Positions 27,980-36,564 of a stretch of 64,000 bases of DNA are shown piece by piece. Within the stretch, counting starts at the first letter, position 1; each line of letters starts with the position of its first letter. The stretch is taken from positions 164,936-228,935 of the forward strand of contig NZ_BDCE01000044.1 in the NCBI RefSeq assembly GCF_001613345.1, in the 5' to 3' direction. The DNA is from Nocardia uniformis NBRC 13702. Its GTDB lineage: Bacteria; Actinomycetota; Actinomycetes; Mycobacteriales; Mycobacteriaceae. The notes beneath the pieces were generated by a model, which was not told the DNA's origin, did not search any database, and saw only the letters and a list, made by a program, of their open reading frames with translations. The position numbers were made by a program, and so were the translations under genes.

Positions 27980-28462
27980 GTGAACGTCGAGGTTACGCAG
28001 CTGCCCGGTATCGGGGTACGCAAGGACTTTTCGCTGTCGGGTTCCCGTCGCCGGATCGGCATCATCGATCACAAGGACGGCACGATCGATCTGATCGTGA
28101 GCAAACCCGGCAATCCTGATGTGACAGAACAGATCGCGTTATCTGTTCGGGAGGCAACGGTGCTGGCCAACCTGTTGGGCGCCCCGCAGCTGGTGGCGCA
28201 ATTGCAGGAAGAACATCGGGAATACGGTGACCTGACTACCCGTCAGATCGCCATCCGCGCCCGCTCGCCGTACGACGGCCGACCGCTGGGCGACACGCAG
28301 ATGCGGTCGCGCACAACGGTGTCCATCGTCGCGGTGATGCGGGCCGGGCACGCTATTCCGTCGCCGGGGCCGGAATTCCTATTCGCCGCAGGTGATGTGT
28401 TGGTTGTTGTCGGTACCGCGGAGGGCCTGGGGGCCGCCGCCAGGATTTTGACGGATGGCTGA
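27980..28462 (+). CDS. KhtT-type regulatory subunit of a K+/H+ antiporter (TrkA-C domain)
   Basis: This is a 160-residue cytosolic protein. The N-terminal half (about 1-70) has the KhtT-like pattern LPGIGVRKDFSL and RRIGIIDHKDG. The C-terminal half is an RCK_C/TrkA-C domain (about 75-160; IRARSPYDGRPLGD, FLFAAGDVLVVVG), the c-di-AMP-binding module in Firmicute relatives. The GTG at 27980 gives the family-like N-terminus; an upstream ATG would translate the regulatory region. The antiporter gene begins 6 bp after its stop. Confidence 0.82.
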   Translation: MNVEVTQLPGIGVRKDFSLSGSRRRIGIIDHKDGTIDLIVSKPGNPDVTEQIALSVREATVLANLLGAPQLVAQLQEEHREYGDLTTRQIAIRARSPYDGRPLGDTQMRSRTTVSIVAVMRAGHAIPSPGPEFLFAAGDVLVVVGTAEGLGAAARILTDG

Positions 28463-28468
28463 AAGTAG

Positions 28469-29647
28469 ATGGTGGCACACGAAACCGCGCTCGCGCTGAT
28501 ACAGCTGGGCGCGGTCTTTTTCGGTCTGGGGTTGCTGGGACGGCTCGCCTTGCGGATCGGCATGTCGCCGATTCCGCTGTATCTGATCGGCGGACTGGTG
28601 TTCGGCACCGGCGGACTGGTCGAGCTGGATCATGTCGACGAGTTCATTCACCTGGCCAGTGAGATCGGCGTTGTGCTGCTGTTGCTGCTCCTCGGATTGG
28701 AGTACACCGCAAACGAACTGGTCACCGGTATGCGGAACTCGTGGGCGGCCGGTGTACTCGATATCGTACTGAACGCGACCCCCGGCGTGGTGGTGGCATT
28801 CATGCTGGGGTGGGGCGTCACCGGCGCTGTCGCGATGGCGGGCGTCACCTACATCTCCTCGTCCGGAATCGTCGCCAAGGTCCTCGGTGATCTCGGGCGG
28901 CTGGGTAACCGCGAGACCCCGACCATCCTGTCCATTCTGGTATTCGAGGATCTGGTCATGGCCGCGTACCTGCCGGTGCTGACCGCGGTCCTGGCCGCGG
29001 CTGGCTTCCTGGCCGGACTGCAAACCGTCGGGATCGCCTTGGCCGCCGTCACGGTCGTGCTCGTCGTCGCGCTGCGCTACGGCAAATACGTCTCGATGAT
29101 CGTCGACAGCGCCGATCGGGAAATCTTCCTGCTCAAGCTGCTCGGTTCCGCGCTGCTGGTCGCCGGTGTCGCCTCCTCGCTACAGGTGTCGGCGGCGGTC
29201 GGCGCGTTCCTCCTCGGCATCGCCATCTCCGGCTCGACCGCCCATAGCGCCACCAAACTCCTGGAACCGCTGCGGGACCTGTTCGCGGCCATGTTCTTCG
29301 TCCTGTTCGGGCTCAGTACCGATCCGAGCACCATCCCGCCGGTGCTCGGCTGGGCGATTGTGCTGGCGGTGGTCACCACGCTGACCAAACTGGCGACCGG
29401 TTGGTGGGCGGCCAAGCGGGCCGGAGCCTCGAAATACGGTCGTGCCCGTGCTGGCACCGCCCTGATCGCGCGTGGCGAATTCTCCATTGTCATCGCCGGT
29501 TTGGCCGTCGCGGCGGGCGCGGTACCCGCCGAATTCGCCGCCCTGGCCACCACCTATGTATTGCTGATGGCCGTATTGGGGCCGATTGCCGCCCGCGGGG
29601 TGGAACCGGTGCTGCGGCGTTTCGACCGACCCGCCGCGGCCGTCTGA
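28469..29647 (+). CDS. KhtU-type CPA2 cation/proton antiporter
   Basis: This is a 392-residue membrane protein with about twelve spans. The CPA2/KefB-type core is visible: GLEYTANEL, the VTYISSSGIVAKVLGDL region and FEDLVMAAYLPVL (Glu-Asp ion-site region). It lacks a fused C-terminal RCK domain, which is supplied by the preceding gene. KhtT/KhtU pairs expel K+ in exchange for protons at high internal K+ or pH. It forms a two-gene operon with khtT. Confidence 0.86.
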   Translation: MVAHETALALIQLGAVFFGLGLLGRLALRIGMSPIPLYLIGGLVFGTGGLVELDHVDEFIHLASEIGVVLLLLLLGLEYTANELVTGMRNSWAAGVLDIVLNATPGVVVAFMLGWGVTGAVAMAGVTYISSSGIVAKVLGDLGRLGNRETPTILSILVFEDLVMAAYLPVLTAVLAAAGFLAGLQTVGIALAAVTVVLVVALRYGKYVSMIVDSADREIFLLKLLGSALLVAGVASSLQVSAAVGAFLLGIAISGSTAHSATKLLEPLRDLFAAMFFVLFGLSTDPSTIPPVLGWAIVLAVVTTLTKLATGWWAAKRAGASKYGRARAGTALIARGEFSIVIAGLAVAAGAVPAEFAALATTYVLLMAVLGPIAARGVEPVLRRFDRPAAAV

Positions 29648-29881
29648 TCGCAGCACACAAAATGCGACATTTCAGATGGCGCTCTCGAATTGCCTTGGAT
29701 TCGTTAATGATCCGCTAACGCAGAAACGCCGCAGTGAGCAAGGACTCACGCGTCGTGCCGCTCGGTTGTGCTGATAATCGGTTAACCTAGCGACATTTCG
29801 GCAAACATCCCGTGGCTTGTTGAACTGGCCTCACGGTCGCAGCGAGTAGGGGACTGAAGCGAACAGGAGCGTCGGCGGATC

Positions 29882-30712
29882 GTGACTGCAGAGGTGCCCT
29901 ACGGCGAAGCACGGATAATTGCCCTGTGCAATCAGAAGGGCGGCGTCGGAAAAACCACCTCGACCGTCAATCTGGGTGCCGCGCTCGCCGAATGTGGCCA
30001 GCGCGTACTACTGGTCGACCTGGATCCGCAGGGCGCGCTATCCGCCGGTCTCGGTGTCGCCCACAATGACCTGACCTTGACGATCTATGACCTGCTCGGC
30101 AGGGACGCACCGCCGATCGACGAGGTGCTGGTCAATACCTGCGTCGACAATATGGACCTGCTACCGAGCAATATCGATCTGTCCGCAGCCGAAATCCAGA
30201 TGGTCAACGAGGTCGCCCGGGAACAGCTGTTGCGGCGGGTCCTCGATCCGATTCGGGACCGCTACGACTACATCCTCATCGACTGTCAGCCCGCGCTGAG
30301 CCTGCTCACCGTGAACGCGCTCGCCTGCGCCGACGGCGTGATCATCCCGATGGAGTGCGAGTTCTTCTCACTGCGTGGGCTCGCGCTGCTCACCGACACC
30401 ATGGAGAAGGTGCACGACCGGTTGAACCCTCGGCTCAATCTGCTCGGCATTGTGGTCACCATGTTCGATTCGCGCCTACTGCACGCACGTCAGGTGCTGG
30501 CGCGGGTCAAGGAGGTCTTCGGCGAGCGGCTCTACGACACCATGATCTCGCGGACCGTCCGCTTCCCCGATGCCAGCATCGCGGGCGAACCCATTACCAC
30601 CTGGGCGCCCAAATCCCGTGGTGCGGAACAGTACCGGGCTTTGGCGCGTGAGGTTATCGCGCAATCGGAGCGGCTGCCCGCGCTGGAACAGCCTGCCGCC
30701 GTTTCCCGGTGA
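29882..30712 (+). CDS. ParA/Soj-type ATPase (orphan)
   Basis: This is a 276-residue deviant Walker ATPase: NQKGGVGKTTSTVNLG (signature Lys and Walker A Lys, near residue 18), LLVDLDPQGA (A') and ILIDCQPALSL (Walker B-like). It resembles mycobacterial Rv1708, which precedes scpA and scpB. Here no ParB, ScpA or ScpB gene follows; instead there is an antitoxin and gene debris. The GTG start follows AGGAGCG at a longish distance. A role in chromosome or cargo positioning is likely; the partner is unknown. Confidence 0.85.
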   Translation: MTAEVPYGEARIIALCNQKGGVGKTTSTVNLGAALAECGQRVLLVDLDPQGALSAGLGVAHNDLTLTIYDLLGRDAPPIDEVLVNTCVDNMDLLPSNIDLSAAEIQMVNEVAREQLLRRVLDPIRDRYDYILIDCQPALSLLTVNALACADGVIIPMECEFFSLRGLALLTDTMEKVHDRLNPRLNLLGIVVTMFDSRLLHARQVLARVKEVFGERLYDTMISRTVRFPDASIAGEPITTWAPKSRGAEQYRALAREVIAQSERLPALEQPAAVSR

Positions 30713-30823
30713 GAACCCGCAGCGTGATGGCGAAGATCAGCGCAGGCAGGGTGGCGATCGCACGCGCAGGTCGGCGGCGAATACGACGGTGACCACGGAG
30801 GCCTCCTCGGCATACTCGATCGT

Positions 30824-31036
30824 ATGACCGCCGCAACCATCAAGGTGCCGAAGGCGACTCGAGACCGGCTGCACCGGCTGGCGGCAGCCCACGGCCTAAC
30901 CCTCGCCCAGCAGATCGACCGGCTTATCGACGAGAGCGCAACGAAGCCGCGTCCCACCACCGGCGGATACCGCAGCGACCGGCCACTCGATGCCGAGGAG
31001 ATCGCCGCGGAACTGAACAGGGGCTTCGGCGAGTGA
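30824..31036 (+). CDS. VapB-like antitoxin (ribbon-helix-helix)
   Basis: This is a 70-residue protein. TIKVPKATRDRLHRLAAAHG and TLAQQIDRLID form a ribbon-helix-helix DNA-binding domain, followed by an acidic toxin-binding tail (LDAEEIAAELNRGFGE). The stop overlaps a GTG (GTGA) of a PIN-toxin-like reading frame that is truncated, so the antitoxin appears to have lost its partner. Confidence 0.7.
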   Translation: MTAATIKVPKATRDRLHRLAAAHGLTLAQQIDRLIDESATKPRPTTGGYRSDRPLDAEEIAAELNRGFGE

Positions 31037-31170
31037 CCGCTGTCATCGTCGAAGCCAGCGCCATTTTGGCCGCGTTCGACGAGCACGCCCAAGCGCCGGA
31101 AACGCTCCGGCGAAGTCTCGCAGCCGTCATCGCTCACACTGGGGTCGCTCGAGCGGTCACCGGAACCTGT
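31033..31170 (+). pseudogene. Truncated VapC/PIN-domain toxin
   Basis: The frame starts with VIVEASAILAAFDEHAQAPE, the beta1-alpha1 segment of a PIN domain (expected first acidic residue replaced by Glu). After about 35-40 codons the sequence stops resembling PIN and runs into the antisense of the haloperoxidase remnant. A normal VapC is about 130 residues, so the 3' two-thirds are missing. Confidence 0.6.
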
Positions 31171-31192
31171 TCGGCGACGATCCGGCCGAATC

Positions 31193-31558
31193 TCAATCCA
31201 TCGTCGACGCCGGGCCGCTCAGCTCCGCATCCGCCAGTGCTTGGTCGAAGGACTCCGTCTGGCTCGGGAACAGCGATGTCAATGCCGTATAGGCCGCGGC
31301 GGCCACCGCCGCCGCTACGGATGCGCCCGGTGGCGCCGGTGGCAAGTCAGGCAGGTACGGACCGTATTTCGCGCTGGGACCGTGCGCGCCGGTGAACCCG
31401 TCGTGCATCGACAGGTGCACCATCGCCAAGGCCCGCGCACCGAGCGGCGGACCGGTCTGTTCATTGGCGCCATTGCCGTGGCTCACTCGATTCGCGTCCA
31501 GCGCAACAGCATTCCAGTACCGAATTGCCCCTATTACTCGGCTTACGCACGGCAACAA
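31193..31558 (-). pseudogene. N-terminal fragment of a vanadium-dependent haloperoxidase-type protein
   Basis: The minus strand encodes YWNAVALDANRVSHGNGANE, then QTGPPLGARALAMVHLSMHD and a Pro-rich segment. This is the typical N-terminus of bacterial vanadium haloperoxidases / PAP2-superfamily proteins of about 400 residues. The frame ends after about 110 residues, before any of the vanadate-binding residues. No ATG is available at the 5' end. It abuts the truncated PIN gene, as expected if a deletion joined two genes. Confidence 0.65.
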
Positions 31559-31656
31559 CAGATTTGGAGATCGGATGAGTGATGGTGAGCCGCAATGCCG
31601 CAGCCGCGGTTCGGATGAACAGCGGCTGCGAACGTGTCCGGAATTGCTGCTATCGG

Positions 31657-33303
31657 CTAGGAGGACATCGGGATATCGACGTAGGCGGGACCGTATTCGC
31701 TCGACAGCGTGACGGTGCCGCCGGTGTCGGGATCGCCGGGGTAGAAGTAGAGGTGATCGCGGGCATCGGTGATCAGGACCAGTTTGTGGCCGATCGGGAT
31801 TCGATAGTCGGTGGCTTGCATGCGGATCCGCACGGCGGTCGGCTGACCGGATTGCTGGTTGTGCACCGTGGTGGCGGCGTGGGTGATGATGCGCATCGCG
31901 CCGGTGAAGGGGTTGAGGTCGAAGAGGTAGGCAATGAGGGTGACCATGTCGCCGGTGGGCGTGACCGTCAGCGCGACCTCGGGGATGCCCGCGAGGTGTT
32001 GGGGGCGCAGGAATGCCGGGCCGGTGGTCCAGATGGCGGCGGTCGTGCGGTCGATATCGGCGAGTGGTTGGCGACGGGGCATGAGCAGTCGCTCGCGGAA
32101 CCCGTCCTCGACGAGCTTCTCGACCGCTCGCGCCTGCTGGCCGCCCGCCTGGAAGTTCTGGCTGAACGCGGGCGGGGCCTCTGAACGCAATGTGCCGTAC
32201 GAGGATTCGTCCTGGGGTGCGGTGAGGAAGTAGCGTCTTGCCGACCTCGACCAGGAGTGCAGATCCGCGGCGGCGCCGACGGTGAAGGTGTGCATGGTCT
32301 CGGTGTGCACCGCACCGTCGTGGTCGATGCCATTGTCTATATCGAGCAGGAAGCGATCGAACCAGTCGTAGGCGGCCTCGGTGGTGCGGGTGTACACGCC
32401 GAGTAGCAGGCCGGGAATCTCCACCGCGCCGTGGTCGCCCACCGCCAGATCCAAGCGCTTGGGTTCGGGAAAGCGATCGAAGTATTCGAGCAGCTGATTC
32501 TGCGGGAAGATCGTCTCGTGCCAGAAGCTGGTGAAGAAAGTCGGTACGGCTCGTGGCGTGCCCTGTAGATGAGCGGGGGAGCGGTCCCTCGCATAGTCCA
32601 GGACCAGGTCGATATTCGTGTTCGCCCGGAAGTCGTCGAGCACCTTCGACAGTTCCGCGCTGGGGCGGTCGCTGATCAAGGCGAGCGCTTCCGCCGCCGC
32701 CGTATGGCGCGTCCCATTATCGTAGAGCGCCTCGCCCAGATCAGCCCAGGTACTCAGTGCGACAACGGCTTTGACCCGATCGTCGGCCTGCGCGACGAGC
32801 TGGCTGATCCCGGAACCGTACGAGATGCCGGCCATCCCGATCTTCGCCTTGTCGGCGTTCAACTGAGTATGTTCCAATGCCCAGTCGATCACCTTCTTCC
32901 CATCCGCGACATCTTCGGGCCCGGCAACAGTCAGCTCCCCTTCGGACCCGGGTAGCCCACGTTCGGTATATGCGACCACGGCGTAACCGCGCATCAGCAG
33001 CCGAATAACGGCTCCGGAGTACATCTTCCAACCGGTCGGATCCAACCCGGCAGGCATGACAATCAGCGGGTGCGGCCCACCGGTCAGCGGCCAAGCGGCA
33101 ATCCCATCGAGTAGCACACCCCCCGCCCCCGGTATCAATACCTTCCCGAGATTGCTTCGAGCCCGAACCGCGGCGATATCGTCGACGAGATACTCCGGAA
33201 CGCCGGTAGCGGCCCCTGTCAGCAACCCATTGACCACCGCCTCGACATCAGCTTCCTGATCGGGAGCCAGTAACCGCAATTGATTCGAACGCGCGTCAGC
33301 CAT
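31657..33303 (-). CDS. CocE/NonD-family alpha/beta hydrolase (X-Pro dipeptidyl-peptidase S15 type)
   Basis: This is a 548-residue protein. The N-terminal part carries an alpha/beta hydrolase domain of the S15 family (MAGISYGSGISQL nucleophile elbow near residue 160). The C-terminal part (about 330-548) is the jelly-roll X-Pro_C domain. Such enzymes cleave acyl esters or peptides; several secondary-metabolism and detoxification esterases belong here. There is no evident signal peptide. The ATG at 33303 is chosen because AAAGGGTAGG lies just upstream and the preceding residues are non-coding. It is divergent from the TerD-nuclease gene. Confidence 0.83.
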   Translation of the reverse strand: MADARSNQLRLLAPDQEADVEAVVNGLLTGAATGVPEYLVDDIAAVRARSNLGKVLIPGAGGVLLDGIAAWPLTGGPHPLIVMPAGLDPTGWKMYSGAVIRLLMRGYAVVAYTERGLPGSEGELTVAGPEDVADGKKVIDWALEHTQLNADKAKIGMAGISYGSGISQLVAQADDRVKAVVALSTWADLGEALYDNGTRHTAAAEALALISDRPSAELSKVLDDFRANTNIDLVLDYARDRSPAHLQGTPRAVPTFFTSFWHETIFPQNQLLEYFDRFPEPKRLDLAVGDHGAVEIPGLLLGVYTRTTEAAYDWFDRFLLDIDNGIDHDGAVHTETMHTFTVGAAADLHSWSRSARRYFLTAPQDESSYGTLRSEAPPAFSQNFQAGGQQARAVEKLVEDGFRERLLMPRRQPLADIDRTTAAIWTTGPAFLRPQHLAGIPEVALTVTPTGDMVTLIAYLFDLNPFTGAMRIITHAATTVHNQQSGQPTAVRIRMQATDYRIPIGHKLVLITDARDHLYFYPGDPDTGGTVTLSSEYGPAYVDIPMSS

Positions 33304-33702
33304 GTTCCTACCCTTTCGATCCTGTTGAGTCCGGAGAATTCTCGTGCGATCGTGCTGTCGGCCTCCTGCTGCAGGAGTTGAGCCGCGGACGTCATTGTCA
33401 CGGAGAGGAAATTCCGGAGCTATGGCAAGGTTGAATCGCGCCGGCGAATGCGGTGGCGGCGCACGAAGCTGTCGAAATACGCTTGAAGGCAACAGCTTTG
33501 AGGAAAGAGTACCGTGTACCTCCATACTTCCGGGCGGAATCGAAATTTCTACCGGGAGTCGGGTATTCGGGTCGGGCGTGGGCTATCTGCGGCGTGCTAA
33601 CGAAAATACGGGTCGGTCGGAACTGTAACAACTCTCGTGGGAGTGCCGAATTCTTATGTGGCAGTGTCGATGCGACGTGCTCGTACAGTGGAGAGGCAAA
33701 CC
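33304..33702. other. Divergent intergenic region (about 400 bp)
   Basis: It separates the CocE-type gene (minus) and the TerD fusion gene (plus). It is AT-richer than the neighbours and contains no convincing gene; short frames lack ribosome sites. It should contain both promoters. The last 25 bp hold GGAGAGG, the ribosome site of the TerD gene. No clear operator was recognised. Confidence 0.5.
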
Positions 33703-35706
33703 TTGACGGCTTCGATTCTTTCGAAGGGCCAGAATGTGTCGCTGCCCGGTGATATCGAACGTGTCGATGTCGTTATCGGGTGGGCGGAATCGGAAATCGA
33801 GGTGGACGCCTCGGCCCTGTTAATCGGAGAGGACCGAAAGGTTCGCTCTGATAGTGATTTCGTCTTCTACAACCAACCGGAATCGTCGGACGGATCGGTG
33901 CGATTCCTCGGTAGTAGTGCGACCGAGGGGGGTGCGCAGACCAGGATCGCCATCGACCTGTCCGCGATCCCGGACGATATCCACACGGTCGCACTCGCTG
34001 GCAGCGTCGGCACCAGGACTTTCGGAGAGCTGGGCAACATAGCGTTCTGTGTTGTCGACGGAGCGGGGCAGGCGCTGGCAGAGTACGCGACCGCTGACGC
34101 CACGACAGAGTCAGCGTTCCTGTTCGGTGAGGTGTACCGCCGCGGCGGTATCTGGAAGGTCCGCGCCGTGGCGCAGGGATGGGCTTCCGGATTAGCGGGC
34201 CTGGCAACGGATTTCGGTGTCACGATCGAAGACGACGCGGAAGGTCGATCGGCCGATACGCCCTTCGATGCGGGATCAGCGGCCGAACCCGAGCCGACCG
34301 CTGTCGTACCGGATTCCACCGACGCTGTCGTATTGGATTCCACCGAGGGTGTCGTGCCGGATACCGAAGTCGCGCAGCCCGATACGGCCAGCGTTCGGAC
34401 CGTGCCCCGCCGCCGCGGTGTACGTACCTCGAAGCGGGTCGCGAAGAATGCCAAGCCTTTCGAGTTCAAACTGGCCGAGAACGAGAGCTGGCAACCGGCT
34501 CGATTGTTCTCCGTGGTCGGCGTCGGAGCAGGGGAGGAGCAGGAGCGGCGTGCCACCTCGGCGCTGATCGCGACAATGCAGGCCGTCCGTCCGTTCGCGC
34601 GGGCGGTCTGCGCGCGGATGGGCGCTCCCGCAGGGAGTTTCGAGGGCTATGCCGAGGTGCAATACGCGCGGGGTGAATCGAAGGTCATCCCCGACGTGGT
34701 ACTCAAGGTGGTTCGAGGCAGCCGCGTGTGGACCGGCCTGCTCGAGGTCAAGACCGGCAACAGCAAGCTCAAGCACGACCAGCTCGAGAGCTATCTCGAC
34801 GTGGCCCGCAAGAACAAGTACGACGTTGTGGTCAGCCTGTCGAACGATATTCCCGCAGGCCCCGGAGAGCTGCCCGTCGAGGTCGACCGTCGCAAGCTAG
34901 CCAAGGTCGCCCTGCGGCACCTGTCGTGGGCGGAGGTGGCGCACGAGGCGCGAATGCTGCTGTCGCACGGGGGTATCGACGACGATTTACAGGCGTGGTT
35001 GCTGAGTGAGTTCCTGCGCTACCTCGATCATCCGCGCTCGGGCGCGGCCGAGTTCGTCGATATGGGTCGGCACTGGGTTGCCGTTCGTGACGCGGTGACC
35101 GCGGGCACCCTGCGCGCGGGGGATCAGAAGGCGCTCGCCGTCGCGGATACCTGGGTGTCGTTGGCGCGCCATCTCTCGCTGCGGCTGACCGCCGAACTCG
35201 GGCTGACCGTCGGGCACATCCTGCCTCGTCGACACCGCGTCGATCCCGCTGCTCGCAATGCTGCCGTCGCGGAGCTGTTGGCGACCGACGGAATATTCGA
35301 AGCTGTCCTCCGGATTCCGGATGCGTCAGGTGACCTCGTGGTTGTGGCAGACCTGCGTACCAACAAGATTCGCTGTCGTACCACCCTCGATGCGCCCGAT
35401 GCGGGAACATCTGGTCGTCGAGTGTCGTGGTTGCTCAGACAGCTCCAGGACGTGCCGGGCGATGTGCAGGTGGAAGCGGTGTTCTCCGAGCCCGGCAATG
35501 AGGTCTGCGAGCACCTCGACACCGTGCGCGCGAACCCCAAGGCGCTGACCGCCGATCGTGCCGGTGCGATCGTGTACTTCACGTTGGAGCAGAGTCTCCC
35601 CATGGGCAGCCGGAGGTCCGGGACCGCGGCGAGCTTCATCGCTAGCGTGACCTCGGCAGCGGATGTCTTCTATGGGCGGGTGATCGAGCCCCTGCGGGAC
35701 CGGTGA
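33703..35706 (+). CDS. TerD-domain protein fused to a predicted PD-(D/E)XK nuclease domain
   Basis: This is a 667-residue cytosolic protein. Residues 1-175 form a complete TerD domain: LSKGQNVSLP start, EVDASALLI and SDSDFVFYNQ calcium-site motifs and the WKVRAVAQGWASGLAGLATDF end. An acidic, repetitive linker follows (about 180-235, repeats of VVxDST). Residues about 265-400 match a PD-(D/E)XK nuclease core: Asp in IPDVV (about 331), then Glu and Lys in LLEVKTG (about 348 and 350), then KHDQLESYLDVA. The C-terminal 270 residues are of unknown fold. The TTG at 33703 has GGAGAGG six bases upstream and gives the canonical TerD start. TerD proteins belong to tellurite, phage and stress resistance systems. 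A DNA target is inferred. Confidence 0.75.
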   Translation: MTASILSKGQNVSLPGDIERVDVVIGWAESEIEVDASALLIGEDRKVRSDSDFVFYNQPESSDGSVRFLGSSATEGGAQTRIAIDLSAIPDDIHTVALAGSVGTRTFGELGNIAFCVVDGAGQALAEYATADATTESAFLFGEVYRRGGIWKVRAVAQGWASGLAGLATDFGVTIEDDAEGRSADTPFDAGSAAEPEPTAVVPDSTDAVVLDSTEGVVPDTEVAQPDTASVRTVPRRRGVRTSKRVAKNAKPFEFKLAENESWQPARLFSVVGVGAGEEQERRATSALIATMQAVRPFARAVCARMGAPAGSFEGYAEVQYARGESKVIPDVVLKVVRGSRVWTGLLEVKTGNSKLKHDQLESYLDVARKNKYDVVVSLSNDIPAGPGELPVEVDRRKLAKVALRHLSWAEVAHEARMLLSHGGIDDDLQAWLLSEFLRYLDHPRSGAAEFVDMGRHWVAVRDAVTAGTLRAGDQKALAVADTWVSLARHLSLRLTAELGLTVGHILPRRHRVDPAARNAAVAELLATDGIFEAVLRIPDASGDLVVVADLRTNKIRCRTTLDAPDAGTSGRRVSWLLRQLQDVPGDVQVEAVFSEPGNEVCEHLDTVRANPKALTADRAGAIVYFTLEQSLPMGSRRSGTAASFIASVTSAADVFYGRVIEPLRDR

Positions 35707-35744
35707 TCGCCATCGTGTACACGGCACCTGATTGACTCAGGGGT

Positions 35745-36353
35745 ATGAGTCTTTCGTCGCATCTGGAGGATGTGGGTTATCCGCTTGTCGCGCGGCAGCT
35801 CGAGCACCCGACTGTGGTCGGGATCGGTAAGGGGGTTCTGCCGGAGCCGGTGTTTCGGTCCTGGCTCGAGCAGGACTACTTGTTCCTGCTCGATTATGTG
35901 CGGGTGTTCTCGCGGCTGGCGTGGCAGGCTCCGGCTGCTCATCTGGGTGATCTGGTGGATTTGGCGTATGCCACCTATCACGAGGAGTTGTCTTTGCACC
36001 GGTCGTTGGCGGGGGAGTTCGGGGCCGATCTGGAGCATGCGGTGAAAGGTGCACCGTGCCGGGCGTATACGGAGTTTCTGCTGGAGTCGGCCGCCTCCTA
36101 CGGTGACGGGTTGGCGGCGCTGTATCCGTGCATGTGGGGGTACTCCACCCTCGGCTCCATCCTCGCCGAGAACATGCCCACCGAACCTCGCTACCGGCAG
36201 TGGGTTCAGACCTACGCCGATCCGGCCTTCGCCGCCCTGACTCGGCGCTGTGGCCAGATGCTCGACGAGTCCGATATGGATCCCGCTCGCGCCGAATCCC
36301 TTTTCCTGGAGGGTATGCGCCACGAGCTGGCCTTCTGGGATGTTCCCGATTGA
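35745..36353 (+). CDS. TenA-family protein (thiaminase II / aminopyrimidine aminohydrolase type)
   Basis: This is a 202-residue all-helical protein. TenA features are visible: FRSWLEQDYLFLLDYVRVF, the YHEELSLH Glu-rich helix and ALYPCMWGYSTLG with the catalytic-type Cys, and a C-terminal Glu-containing helix (FLEGMRHELAFW). TenA hydrolyses degraded thiamin pyrimidines for salvage. No other thiamin genes are nearby, so the substrate may differ. It lies 38 bp after the TerD fusion gene, possibly in one transcript. ATG start with AGGGG close upstream. Confidence 0.83.
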   Translation: MSLSSHLEDVGYPLVARQLEHPTVVGIGKGVLPEPVFRSWLEQDYLFLLDYVRVFSRLAWQAPAAHLGDLVDLAYATYHEELSLHRSLAGEFGADLEHAVKGAPCRAYTEFLLESAASYGDGLAALYPCMWGYSTLGSILAENMPTEPRYRQWVQTYADPAFAALTRRCGQMLDESDMDPARAESLFLEGMRHELAFWDVPD

Positions 36354-36564
36354 GAGTCCGTTGCCGCCAGTCGTCGATGGCTTCGACCTGACAGAGTTGA
36401 CCGGACCAGCAGATCATGCGAAGGCGGCGTTCGGCGGGTGTGAACACGGCGTTCGTAACTAGCTCCGTCGTCGGAGATCGTCGGGCAACGGGCCGAGGGG
36501 CTGCGCAGCGAATCGGCGTCCACCACCGGGGCCGGGCTCATGGCCGTACTCGGGGACCGGCTAT

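Noticed and set aside
36354..36564. Possible small gene between tenA and the LppU-like gene
   Set aside because: Several short frames exist on both strands, but none has a ribosome site or recognisable domain. Left as intergenic.
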